Source of the DNA: an uncultured Lachnospiraceae bacterium
GTDB lineage: Bacteria; Bacillota; Clostridia; Lachnospirales; Lachnospiraceae
Length of the DNA stretch: 11,906 nucleotides
Direction of reading: 5' to 3'
NCBI GenBank assembly: GCA_910583895.1
Contig: CAJTYJ010000065.1
Coordinates: forward strand, 1 to 11,906
Part shown: positions 1 through 6,355 of the stretch, in pieces
How the letters are laid out: every line of letters starts with the position of its first letter
How positions within the stretch are numbered: the first letter of the stretch is position 1
Notes under the pieces: model-generated
Database searches by the model: none
Told to the model about the DNA's origin: nothing
What the model saw: only the letters and a program-made list of their open reading frames with translations
Program-made: the position numbers and the translations under genes

Positions 1-1
1 A

Positions 2-64
2 GCAAAAGGCCAGTATGGCCGTGTGGCAGATGCAGTTAAGATCATTGACCCGCGTAAAGAGTAA
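2..64 (+). CDS. C-terminal end of a probable NifU-like Fe-S cluster scaffold protein (partial)
   Basis: Only the last 20 codons lie in the window, ending in TAA at 62-64. The visible tail reads AKGQYGRVADAVKIIDPRKE. The fragment is too short for a domain call. I infer a NifU-like iron-sulfur scaffold because GGGtGRT genes in Clostridia commonly follow one and because this tail resembles what I remember of that family. It sits 21 bases before the next gene with no terminator between, so the two are probably co-transcribed. The start lies outside the window. Confidence 0.5.
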   Translation, partial: AKGQYGRVADAVKIIDPRKE

Positions 65-70
65 TTTCCA

Positions 71-76
71 AGGAGG
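71..76 (+). promoter_or_regulatory. Ribosome binding site of the GGGtGRT gene
   Basis: AGGAGG lies 9 bases before the ATG at 86. It is a full-strength Shine-Dalgarno and fixes the start of the gene. Confidence 0.85.
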
Positions 77-85
77 TAGACGAAA

Positions 86-1096
86 ATGGCATTATTTGAA
101 TCATTTGAGAGACGTATTGATAAAATCAACGCTGTGTTAAACAGCTATGGGATTGCTTCCCTTGAGGAAGCAGAGAAGATCACTAAAGATGCAGGACTGG
201 ATGTCTATGCACAGGTGAAAGGGATCCAGCCGATCTGTTTTGAGAATGCATGCTGGGCTTACACGGTAGGAGCTGCCATTGCGATCAAGAAAGGCTGCAG
301 AAAGGCAGCTGACGCAGCAGCAGCCATCGGTGAGGGTCTTCAGGCATTCTGTATTCCGGGTTCCGTTGCAGATACCCGTAAAGTGGGTCTTGGACATGGA
401 AATCTTGGCAAGATGCTTCTGGAAGAGGAGACGGACTGCTTTGCATTCCTGGCAGGTCATGAGTCCTTCGCGGCAGCAGAGGGTGCGATCGGTATCGCAG
501 AGAAGGCGAACAAAGTCCGCCAGAAACCGCTTCGCGTTATCCTCAATGGTCTTGGCAAAGACGCAGCGCAGATCATCTCCCGCATCAATGGTTTCACCTA
601 TGTGGAGACGGAGTATGATCCGTACACCAATGAAGTAAAAGAAGTATTCCGCAAGTCCTACTCTGAGGGGCTTCGCGCAAAAGTAAACTGCTACGGCGCA
701 AACAGTGTTCCGGAAGGCGTTGCAATCATGTGGAAAGAGAACGTGGATGTGTCCATCACCGGTAACTCCACCAATCCGACCCGCTTCCAGCATCCGGTAG
801 CAGGTACATACAAGAAGGAGAGAAACGAAGCGGGCAAGAAGTACTTCTCCGTTGCATCCGGCGGCGGCACCGGCCGTACCCTGCATCCGGACAATATGGC
901 AGCAGGACCGGCTTCCTATGGTATGACCGATACCCTTGGACGTATGCACTCTGATGCACAGTTTGCAGGTTCTTCTTCCGTTCCGGCTCATGTGGAGATG
1001 ATGGGTCTGATCGGCGCAGGCAATAACCCGATGGTTGGTATGACCGTGGCAGTGGCTGTCTCCATCCAGGAAGCAGCAGACGCTGGAAAATTCTAG
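86..1096 (+). CDS. GGGtGRT family protein
   Basis: The 336-residue product carries the motif that names this family, GGGTGRT, at residues 259-265, followed by LHPDN. Other glycine-rich stretches include GLGHGNLGK (101-109) and ILNGLGKDA (152-160). There is no signal peptide or membrane segment, so the protein should be cytosolic. The family is widespread in anaerobic Clostridia, and its biochemical role is not established as far as I know. Its position 21 bases after a probable NifU-like gene suggests a link to iron-sulfur cluster metabolism or to a protein that needs such clusters. Length appears full. The codon choice is highly regular and the ribosome binding site is optimal, consistent with good expression. 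The family call is firm; the function is not. Confidence 0.9.
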   Translation: MALFESFERRIDKINAVLNSYGIASLEEAEKITKDAGLDVYAQVKGIQPICFENACWAYTVGAAIAIKKGCRKAADAAAAIGEGLQAFCIPGSVADTRKVGLGHGNLGKMLLEEETDCFAFLAGHESFAAAEGAIGIAEKANKVRQKPLRVILNGLGKDAAQIISRINGFTYVETEYDPYTNEVKEVFRKSYSEGLRAKVNCYGANSVPEGVAIMWKENVDVSITGNSTNPTRFQHPVAGTYKKERNEAGKKYFSVASGGGTGRTLHPDNMAAGPASYGMTDTLGRMHSDAQFAGSSSVPAHVEMMGLIGAGNNPMVGMTVAVAVSIQEAADAGKF

Positions 1097-1112
1097 GAAA
1101 AGCCTTTAAATT

Positions 1113-1155
1113 GAGGGTTAATCAGGTCGAGAGGCGGTCTGGTTAACCCTCGTTT
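1113..1155 (+). terminator. Rho-independent terminator after the GGGtGRT gene
   Basis: A 13-bp stem, with one G-U pair, joins 1113-1125 to 1139-1151 (GAGGGTTAA against TTAACCCTC at the base) around a 13-base loop. It is followed by GTTTT. It starts 17 bases after the stop codon. Confidence 0.9.
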
Positions 1156-1213
1156 TACAGTCTGATGTTATATGACAGAGACCACTGAGAATTTATGGAA
1201 GGAGTGAGATACG

Positions 1214-1777
1214 ATGAGCAAACAACCAGATTTTCCTTTTGACATGACAGGTTATACCTGTTTCTCTATCATCAACTGTCCGTCCGGGCAGGCGATTCAG
1301 CTTTTGAAAGAGTATCCCGGCCTTTGTGCCGAAGAGGACCGAGTTCCCTTTTCCTTTCAGATTGCTGTCTTGCTGGAAGATCCAAAGTGGACGCTTCTGC
1401 GCTGGCCCAGGCCAGGAAGATTTTACGATTTGATGAACCTTACCATGTGGATGATGGGATATCGTGCCGGTCTGGGCGGAGAGAATCCGATTTTTGTGGC
1501 GGTTCCGCCTGCAGAGCGAGCGGAGGAAGGACCATTTCTGGCCAGACCTGATTACGACAATCCGTTCGGTGATTCTGTGCTGGGGTTCTGGAAAAACTGG
1601 AGTTTCAATTATGTAATCCCAGGAGAGAAACTGCGCTGGATTGGCGAGGACGTATTTCCCCAAGAATATTTTTTCTATGGCCGCGGTTATTCCTCCACTG
1701 ATTTTCAACTGGAGTGGCTGAGACATCCGGAACGAATTTCAGATTGGACAGAGTGTACAATTCCGATGGAAAGGTAA
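1214..1777 (+). CDS. Hypothetical protein, tryptophan- and aromatic-rich, 187 residues
   Basis: I do not recognise this protein. It is 187 residues, acidic to neutral, and unusually rich in Trp, Phe, Tyr and Pro, for example KWTLLRWPRPGRFYD near residues 58-72 and FWKNWSFNYV near 124-133. It has no signal peptide, clear membrane segment, or motif I can name. The start is well supported: AAGGAG at 1199-1204 lies 9 bases before the ATG. It stands alone between the terminator at 1113-1155 and the bidirectional terminator at 1827-1865, so it is probably monocistronic, although no convincing promoter is visible in 1156-1213. The coding look (regular codon use, good ribosome binding site, length) argues that it is a real gene rather than a chance frame. 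Confidence 0.75.
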   Translation: MSKQPDFPFDMTGYTCFSIINCPSGQAIQLLKEYPGLCAEEDRVPFSFQIAVLLEDPKWTLLRWPRPGRFYDLMNLTMWMMGYRAGLGGENPIFVAVPPAERAEEGPFLARPDYDNPFGDSVLGFWKNWSFNYVIPGEKLRWIGEDVFPQEYFFYGRGYSSTDFQLEWLRHPERISDWTECTIPMER

Positions 1778-1826
1778 GATTTTAAAAGAGTATCTGTTGA
1801 AGCAGCTGCTGGCAGACATGTGACAG

Positions 1827-1865
1827 AAAAGGCCGAATATACGCATCTGGTATGTTCGGCCTTTT
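1827..1865. terminator. Bidirectional terminator between convergent genes
   Basis: AAAAGGCCGAA at 1827-1837 pairs with TTCGGCCTTTT at 1855-1865. The stem continues inward to 1842/1850, giving 16 pairs with one G-U and a 7-base loop. The A-run on one side and the T-run on the other let it work on both strands, serving the plus gene ending at 1777 and the minus gene ending at 1883. Confidence 0.9.
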
Positions 1866-1882
1866 GGTATTTTTTGTATTGT

Positions 1883-2584
1883 CTAAATGGAAATGTCGAT
1901 GGACATTCCTTCCAGAGAAACAGAAGATAAGTCGATTCCTCCGGATGCGTTGTATGCCATCATCTGAGAGCCGGAGAATGCGCTGGATGCATCTGACATA
2001 GAAGACAGTGTTTCTTTTAAGGCTTCTTTTCCATCTTCATACATCTCTTTTTGGGCATAGTCCCGTTCTTCCCGGCGGCGTTTGTTTCGCTTGGCTCGCA
2101 GTTCTTCCTTGATCTGCTTTGCCCGTTCGATTTGCTGCTGCTTTTCCGCCTTTTCCTGCTGAATCTCCATCTCCTCTTCTTTGCCTAACTGTTTGGCCTT
2201 TTTCTGGATGCGCTTGATCAGCTTCTCCATTCGCTTGATCATCTGTGCAACTTTTTTTGCCTCTTTTCCTTCGCAGGCATAAGCAGACATCTTCAGATTG
2301 GCAAGGGCCCGGGTGGCTTTGGATAAAACCTGAAGTACATCCATTCTTGTCTCAGAGCGGGAAAGTTCTGCGGCGAGCTGTCCCACAGAATCATTCGGAG
2401 CGGAAGATCTCATCCGGGAATCCGAACCGGGATGTTCGGAAGCTTTGTCTGAGGATTTTACAGATGCATCTGATTCTTTTCCGGCGGTTTTACAGGCAGA
2501 TTCGGACATGCGGTCTTCATATTTTATAGAACGATAAGTGGTATCGTTGTAAGTGAACGGTTGATTTTTCTCTGTGACATTCAT
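1883..2584 (-). CDS. Hypothetical basic coiled-coil protein, 233 residues
   Basis: I do not recognise a named family. The chain falls in three parts. Residues 1-70 are polar, Ser-rich and probably disordered. Residues about 80-190 are strongly helical and highly charged, with Lys/Arg clusters such as KRMEKLIKRIQKKAKQLGK (117-135), a Gln/Glu/Lys stretch (140-160) and RAKRNKRRREER (163-174). Residues 195-233 are a Ser/Met/Gly-rich tail. There is no signal peptide or membrane segment. The charge pattern would suit binding nucleic acid or an anionic partner, but that is only an inference. It has its own candidate promoter at 2623-2651 and ends at the bidirectional terminator, so it is probably monocistronic. 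It lies downstream of tetR on the same strand, and read-through from there is possible. Confidence 0.75.
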   Translation of the reverse strand: MNVTEKNQPFTYNDTTYRSIKYEDRMSESACKTAGKESDASVKSSDKASEHPGSDSRMRSSAPNDSVGQLAAELSRSETRMDVLQVLSKATRALANLKMSAYACEGKEAKKVAQMIKRMEKLIKRIQKKAKQLGKEEEMEIQQEKAEKQQQIERAKQIKEELRAKRNKRRREERDYAQKEMYEDGKEALKETLSSMSDASSAFSGSQMMAYNASGGIDLSSVSLEGMSIDISI

Positions 2585-2589
2585 AAGAT

Positions 2590-2596
2590 CCCCCCC
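2590..2596 (-). promoter_or_regulatory. Unusual G-run ribosome binding site of the coiled-coil gene
   Basis: On the minus strand, AAAAGGGGGGG ends 5 bases before the ATG at 2584. There is no AGGAGG, so the seven-G run must supply Shine-Dalgarno pairing. A mononucleotide run here could vary in length and alter translation. Confidence 0.55.
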
Positions 2597-2622
2597 TTTT
2601 TGAAATGGTTTTGCTGATATGA

Positions 2623-2651
2623 TCTATATGATATATCGACTGAGTTGTAAA
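2623..2651 (-). promoter_or_regulatory. Candidate promoter of the coiled-coil gene
   Basis: Read on the minus strand, TTTACA (2651-2646), a 17-base spacer and TATAGA (2628-2623) form a sigma-A-type promoter. The match is 5/6 at -35 and 4/6 at -10. It leaves a short leader before the ATG at 2584. Confidence 0.5.
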
Positions 2652-2686
2652 AAAAAGAACATTATTTCATAAAATTAACAAATTTC

Positions 2687-2708
2687 CTGCGGCCTAAAAT
2701 GCCCGCAG
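2687..2708 (-). terminator. Weak hairpin over the tetR stop codon
   Basis: CTGCGG at 2687-2692 pairs with CCGCAG at 2703-2708 around the tetR stop codon. On the minus strand the nearest T-run is roughly 30 bases further on (2650-2657), so this is at best a weak terminator and read-through into the coiled-coil gene is plausible. Confidence 0.3.
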
Positions 2709-3308
2709 AAAGTTCAGAGAGCCAGCAGGATTTTCGGTTCCTTTTTCCAGAAGAGAGATCAGTCCTGAAATCGTTTCTTCTGTTTCTTCGGATGTGGATG
2801 GGATCAGTGTATTGTCCAGCTTGACGGCAAGGACGATGAGTACAATCTCAGCCAGGGCAGCGGGATGATCAAAATGAATCTCTCCTGTTTCAATGCCCTG
2901 CCGGATAATATCGGTCAGCACGGGTTTTAATTCGGCGGTCAGATAAGTCAGATATTTCTGATGGATAAAGGCCCGTTCCGGGGCGCTTGGGGCAGACGGC
3001 GTGTTTCGGCGGCTCCGGAACTGGACCGAAGAATTCCGGCATGCCTGAAAGATCATCGCCATGCGGGTAAAAGGAGAGATGTCCCTTTTGGCAGCAAGGC
3101 TTTTGGCTGTCTCCAGGGGTTTTTCGTAGTCCCGTTCCACCAGTGCTTCCAGGATCGCTTCTTTGGACGGGAAATAATAATAGAGGCTTCCTTTTCCCAT
3201 GTCTGCCGCCTTTGCGATATCACTGACGGAGATACTCTGAATATTTTTATCTTCCAGCAACATTTGAAGCGCATCGAGGATTTTTGTATATTTTGTGTCT
3301 TTGGTCAT
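2694..3308 (-). CDS. TetR/AcrR family transcriptional regulator
   Basis: The 204-residue protein has the standard layout: an N-terminal helix-turn-helix at about residues 25-48 (ISVSDIAKAADMGKGSLYYYF), then PSKEAIL, then a helical ligand-binding region. The SLYYYF-x-SKEAIL signature is diagnostic of TetR. I start it at 3308 rather than at the upstream in-frame ATG at 3389. AAAGGCGG (3323-3316) lies 7 bases before this ATG, and a consensus promoter lies at 3361-3389, inside the longer reading frame. It is divergent from the acyl-transfer operon. Three palindromes with the core ACCNNCGGT sit in the shared region, one inside its own promoter spacer, so it probably represses both itself and the operon. 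Its ligand may be a substrate or product of the operon or another hydrophobic compound; this is inference. Confidence 0.92.
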   Translation of the reverse strand: MTKDTKYTKILDALQMLLEDKNIQSISVSDIAKAADMGKGSLYYYFPSKEAILEALVERDYEKPLETAKSLAAKRDISPFTRMAMIFQACRNSSVQFRSRRNTPSAPSAPERAFIHQKYLTYLTAELKPVLTDIIRQGIETGEIHFDHPAALAEIVLIVLAVKLDNTLIPSTSEETEETISGLISLLEKGTENPAGSLNFLRAF

Positions 3309-3360
3309 TAGGAAACCGCCTTTCTGCAGGAACAAAACCTCTCTGATTCTGTATTCGTCT

Positions 3361-3389
3361 ATTATACACAAATCACCAACGGTGTACAA
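3361..3389 (-). promoter_or_regulatory. tetR promoter
   Basis: Read on the minus strand, TTGTAC (3389-3384), a 17-base spacer and a perfect TATAAT (3366-3361). It sits about 50 bases before the tetR start chosen here. A palindrome (3374-3384) occupies most of the spacer. Confidence 0.85.
3374..3384. promoter_or_regulatory. Candidate TetR operator O3 in the tetR promoter
   Basis: CACCAACGGTG is a palindrome (CACC against GGTG) centred at 3379. It shares the core ACCNNCGGT with the two operators near the operon promoter but has C/G rather than G/C flanks. Its position between -35 and -10 of tetR fits autorepression. Confidence 0.55.
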
Positions 3390-3412
3390 TCTTTTTTCAT
3401 AGAAACCAACTG

Positions 3413-3480
3413 GAAAAGCCTCAGTATCTGGGTATTTTTATAGATTACACAGATATTCCGGCTTTTCTTTTTGTTTTTTG
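3413..3480 (+). terminator. Terminator-like hairpin between divergent promoters
   Basis: GAAAAGCC (3413-3420) pairs with GGCTTTTC (3460-3467). After a 2-base mismatch the stem continues 3423-3430 with 3450-3457 (one G-U), with a 19-base loop. A T-rich run follows (TTTTTGTTTTTT). The geometry is that of a plus-strand terminator, but no plus-strand gene lies upstream. It may stop antisense transcription out of the tetR region before it reaches the operon promoter. Confidence 0.5.
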
Positions 3481-3492
3481 GATGAAATGTAG

Positions 3493-3521
3493 TTGACCGT
3501 CGGTCGAAAAAATGATAAAGT
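3493..3521 (+). promoter_or_regulatory. Promoter of the SCP2-hydrolase-C-ACP-ligase operon
   Basis: TTGACC (3493-3498), a 17-base spacer and TAAAGT (3516-3521). The -35 matches 5/6 and the -10 matches 4/6. The predicted start is near 3528, about 60 bases before the first gene. Operator O1 overlaps the -35 and O2 lies just downstream of the start site. Confidence 0.7.
3494..3506. promoter_or_regulatory. Candidate TetR operator O1 overlapping the operon -35
   Basis: The core GACCGTCGGTC is an 11-base palindrome centred at 3500, followed by GAAAAAA. It repeats almost exactly at O2, 43 bases on. Overlap with the -35 hexamer would block RNA polymerase. Confidence 0.8.
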
Positions 3522-3535
3522 ACAGGGGAATCAGA

Positions 3536-3550
3536 TCGACCATCGGTCGA
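3536..3550. promoter_or_regulatory. Candidate TetR operator O2 downstream of the operon start site
   Basis: TCGACCATCGGTCGA is a palindrome centred at 3543 with three central bases unpaired, followed by AAAAA. Together with O1 it forms a direct repeat of GACCRTCGGTCGAAAAAA. The 43-base centre spacing is about four helical turns, so two dimers would lie on the same face of the DNA. Confidence 0.8.
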
Positions 3551-3588
3551 AAAAAGACAAAATATGACATGGTGGAGGAAAAAGGAAA

Positions 3589-3921
3589 ATGACATATGCA
3601 GATTTCTTTGCAGAGATAAAAGGAAGATTTATGGAGGCAGATGTAAGTGATATCAAAGAGCATCTGGCCTATCAGTTCAACATCACAGGAGAGGCATCCG
3701 GTATTTTCTATGTGGAAGTAAAAGACGGAAAGCTGTGTGTGGAACCTTATGAATATTTTGACCGGGACGCCATGTTCACCTGCAGTGCGCAGACGCTTCG
3801 GGAACTGGCGGACGGGACGCTGGACCCGGTACTGGCATTTACGATTCAAAAACTGAAGGTGGAGGGCAATATCGACAAGGCTCTGCGCTTTAAGGAGCTG
3901 GCAGACCGCAGCAGAGCGTAA
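3589..3921 (+). CDS. SCP2 sterol-binding domain protein (small lipid carrier)
   Basis: The 110-residue protein is a single SCP2-like domain. Recognisable are the N-terminal amphipathic helix (YADFFAEIKGRFMEAD), the strand pair FNITGEASGIFYVEVKDGKLCVEPY, then DAMFTCSAQTLRELADGTLDPVLAFTIQKLKVEGNIDKALRFKEL, where the LADGTLDPVLAF-KLKVEGN pattern is typical of the fold. The family binds lipids or other hydrophobic molecules in an internal cavity. It is the first gene of the operon, with GGTGGAGG at 3571-3578 before the ATG, and lies 21 bases before the hydrolase gene. In this context it may hold or present a fatty acyl or other hydrophobic intermediate. There is no signal peptide, so it should be cytosolic. 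The fold is sure; the ligand is unknown. Confidence 0.88.
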   Translation: MTYADFFAEIKGRFMEADVSDIKEHLAYQFNITGEASGIFYVEVKDGKLCVEPYEYFDRDAMFTCSAQTLRELADGTLDPVLAFTIQKLKVEGNIDKALRFKELADRSRA

Positions 3922-3942
3922 ATCAAAATCAGGAGGCGCAAT

Positions 3943-4887
3943 ATGAAAAAAAAGACAAGAGCCATAGCGATATTTCTGGGCCTTTTGACCGTGGCAGAAG
4001 CCGGGGGCTCGGTGTATTTTTACCGCAGGACCATGAAACGGGGCAATGCGAAGAAGGAACGGACCATCAAGATGGCGGGGACGGACTGGAATCAGTATAT
4101 GCCGGTCATTCAGGAGCGGAAAGATCACATGATGGAGCAGCCCCACGAAGACGTGTACCGCCTGTCGGAGGATGGGCTGAAGCTGCATGCCACCTGGTTT
4201 CCGGCGGGAGATCAGAAGAAGACGGTGATTTGTTTCCACGGATACACCAGCCAGGGTATGAGCGATTACATCGGATTGTCGGATTATTATATGAAACAGG
4301 GCTTTTCCATGCTTCTGGTGGACGAACGGTCCCACGGGGACAGTGAAGGCGAATACATCGGCTTTGGCTGTCTGGACCGGATGGATGCGATGGGATGGAT
4401 CGAGTGGCTGATCGGCAGGTGCGGAGATGATATTCAGATCCTGCTGCACGGAACTTCCATGGGAGGTGCTACGGTGCTCATGGCCAGTGGTCTGCAGCTG
4501 CCGGATCAGGTGAAAGGCATCGTCTCAGACTGTGGTTTTACGTCCGCCAAAGAAGTATTTACACATGTGCTTCATTCCATGTATCACCTGCCGGCCTTTC
4601 CTATGATCCAGATTGCCAGCCTGGTGAACCGGAAAAAGGCAGGTTACGGACTGGACGAGTGCAACGCGGCACGGGAAGTGAGAAAGGCGAAAGTGCCGAT
4701 TCTTCTGATCCATGGAGACGCAGACACGTTCGTTCCCTGCAGCATGTGTGAGAAGATCAACGAAAATATTGCATCGGACAAAAAGATGCTGATTGTCAAA
4801 GGGGCCGCCCACGCGGAGAGCTACTATAAGGATATGGAAGCTTACGAACAGGCGCTCAACGAGTTTATTGGAGGATTGATAAAATGA
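3943..4887 (+). CDS. Membrane-anchored alpha/beta hydrolase
   Basis: The 314-residue protein begins with a basic stretch (MKKKTR) and one hydrophobic helix at about residues 7-27, then RRTMKRG. This is an uncleaved signal anchor, but charges flank both ends, so the side on which the hydrolase domain lies is uncertain. The alpha/beta hydrolase core is complete: oxyanion-loop FHGYTS (98-103), nucleophile elbow HGTSMGG with Ser172, acid in IHGDADTFVP (Asp259) and general base in GAAHAES (His290). Length and order match the prolyl-oligopeptidase/esterase-like hydrolases common in Firmicutes. AGGAGG at 3931-3936 sets the start. Its last codons overlap the next gene (ATGATGA), so translation is coupled. 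It could release, trim or hydrolyse an acyl product of the neighbouring ligase, carrier and condensation proteins; the substrate cannot be predicted. Confidence 0.92.
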   Translation: MKKKTRAIAIFLGLLTVAEAGGSVYFYRRTMKRGNAKKERTIKMAGTDWNQYMPVIQERKDHMMEQPHEDVYRLSEDGLKLHATWFPAGDQKKTVICFHGYTSQGMSDYIGLSDYYMKQGFSMLLVDERSHGDSEGEYIGFGCLDRMDAMGWIEWLIGRCGDDIQILLHGTSMGGATVLMASGLQLPDQVKGIVSDCGFTSAKEVFTHVLHSMYHLPAFPMIQIASLVNRKKAGYGLDECNAAREVRKAKVPILLIHGDADTFVPCSMCEKINENIASDKKMLIVKGAAHAESYYKDMEAYEQALNEFIGGLIK

Positions 4888-6296
4888 TGAGGAAAAGAAA
4901 AGGATATCCGGTTTATCCGCTGACAGCGGCACAGAAATTCCACTTTTTTTACCAAAATTTCTGCCCGAAAAAAGAGGTGCTGAATGTGGGGACCAGTCTG
5001 ACCATCGAAGCAGAGCTGGATATGGAAGTACTGAAAGAATCCATCTGCAAAGCATATGAGCGCTGTGAATGTATGCGGATTCGTTTTGCAGCGGACAAAG
5101 AGGGCACCTGGTATCAGTATGTGGTGAACGCAGAAGAAGGCCGGCCGGATGTGGAACTTATGGATTTTTCTGCAGGCACTATGGAAGAGGCGGAGAAGAC
5201 CATGACGGAGTGGTCAGCGGTGCCTTTTAAGCCCCAGGATTCTCCTATGAGCCGGATCGTCATGATCAAGATGCCCGATGGTTTTCAGGGTGTATATCTG
5301 CTGGTGGATCACCGGATCATGGATGCGCAGTCTTTGATCTGCCTCCTTCGGGATGTGATCGAACTTTACTGTAACACCATGTATGAAGGGGTGGACTATC
5401 CAAAGGATATGGCTTCCTATCTTGAACAGCTTCAGAAAGATTTGGCTTACGAGGCGGGCAGCAAGGCGAAAGAGCGGGATGAAGCGTATTTCCAGAACCT
5501 GATTGACAGCATGCCGGAGCCTATCTACAACGGGATTGACGGCCCGGGCGCTCTGGAAGCAGAGCGTGAGAGAAGCAAGGATCCCAATGCAAGAGCGGCT
5601 GTGAATGTATCTGATTCTGTGGATTCTGCTCTGGATATCTTCCATCTGGAAGAAGAACCGACGAAGCGTCTGATGGATTTCTGTGAAAAATATCATGTAT
5701 CTTTGGTGTGCCTGCTGCTCATGGGACTTCGTACCTATTTTCAGAAAATGAACGGAAATGATGATGTCTCCATCAATACTGCCATCGCAAGAAGAGCGAC
5801 GCTCAAAGAAAAGAAATCCGGCGGTACCAGAATCCATTCCTTCCCCTTCCGCACGATCATTTCGGAGGATAAGACATTTCTGGAAGGAATTTATGAGATT
5901 CGCGATCTGCAGAATGAATATTTTCGTCATGCAAACTATGATCCGGTAGCCTATTTTGCTTACAGAGGGCGCAAATACCCCCATCCGGGCGGACAGACCT
6001 ATGAGCCCATGTCACTGACCTATCAGCCGCTGACGCTGAAGGAGAAGGGACTGGAAAAACTGGGCGATATCAAGTACAAGACCAAATGGTATCCCAACGG
6101 AGCGACCACCCAGGCCATGTACCTGACCGTTATGCACCGGCCGGATGATAACGGACTGGATTTCAGTTTTGAACATCAGATCAAAGCGGTTTCCAGAGAA
6201 AAGCTGGAGTATCTGTATTACTATCTGTGCAAGATTATGTTCAAAGGGACCGAGAACCCGAACCTGAAAATCGGGGATATTATAAAATTGGTATAG
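4884..6296 (+). CDS. Stand-alone condensation-domain acyltransferase (NRPS C-domain superfamily)
   Basis: The 470-residue protein spans one condensation domain with little extra. An N-terminal YPLTAAQKFHFF motif (residues 11-22) corresponds to C-domain motif C1. The active-site motif is VDHRIMDAQS (141-150): His143 and Asp147 match the second His and the Asp of HHxxxDG, while the first His is Asp142 and the Gly is Ala148. The second half has the expected linker (YHVSLVCLLLMGLRTYF, about 270-286) and a C-terminal strand-helix pair. The superfamily joins a carrier-bound acyl group to an amine or alcohol, and includes free-standing acyltransferases such as PapA. The start overlaps the hydrolase stop, and the ACP and ligase genes follow. 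I infer that it transfers the ACP-bound acyl group to an unknown acceptor. An alcohol or lipid acceptor is as likely as an amino acid. Confidence 0.82.
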   Translation: MMRKRKGYPVYPLTAAQKFHFFYQNFCPKKEVLNVGTSLTIEAELDMEVLKESICKAYERCECMRIRFAADKEGTWYQYVVNAEEGRPDVELMDFSAGTMEEAEKTMTEWSAVPFKPQDSPMSRIVMIKMPDGFQGVYLLVDHRIMDAQSLICLLRDVIELYCNTMYEGVDYPKDMASYLEQLQKDLAYEAGSKAKERDEAYFQNLIDSMPEPIYNGIDGPGALEAERERSKDPNARAAVNVSDSVDSALDIFHLEEEPTKRLMDFCEKYHVSLVCLLLMGLRTYFQKMNGNDDVSINTAIARRATLKEKKSGGTRIHSFPFRTIISEDKTFLEGIYEIRDLQNEYFRHANYDPVAYFAYRGRKYPHPGGQTYEPMSLTYQPLTLKEKGLEKLGDIKYKTKWYPNGATTQAMYLTVMHRPDDNGLDFSFEHQIKAVSREKLEYLYYYLCKIMFKGTENPNLKIGDIIKLV

Positions 6297-6340
6297 GCTC
6301 TTTCAAAGACGGGCTGTTTTTCGAAAGAAATCTGGAAGAT

Positions 6341-6346
6341 AAGGAG
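6341..6346 (+). promoter_or_regulatory. Ribosome binding site that fixes the ACP start
   Basis: AAGGAG lies 9 bases before the ATG at 6356. The reading frame is open further upstream to an ATG at 6227, but that part overlaps the end of the condensation gene and encodes no ACP sequence. Confidence 0.8.
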
Positions 6347-6355
6347 AAATGGGAT

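Noticed and set aside
137..991. 284-codon open frame on the minus strand
   Set aside because: It lies wholly inside the GGGtGRT gene, has no ribosome binding site and its translation is Cys/Arg/His-rich with no recognisable domain. It is the antisense shadow of a gene with strong codon bias.
3309..3389. Longer N-terminus for the TetR protein (start at 3389)
   Set aside because: The consensus tetR promoter (3361-3389) lies inside this extension and there is no ribosome binding site for it, while the ATG at 3308 has one.
3445..4449. 334-codon open frame on the minus strand
   Set aside because: It covers the operon promoter, the SCP2 gene and half of the hydrolase gene. The translation shows no family features, while the plus strand encodes clear domains there.
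6227..6355. Longer N-terminus for the ACP (start at 6227)
   Set aside because: It would overlap the condensation gene by 70 bases, adds 43 residues not found in carrier proteins and lacks a ribosome binding site.
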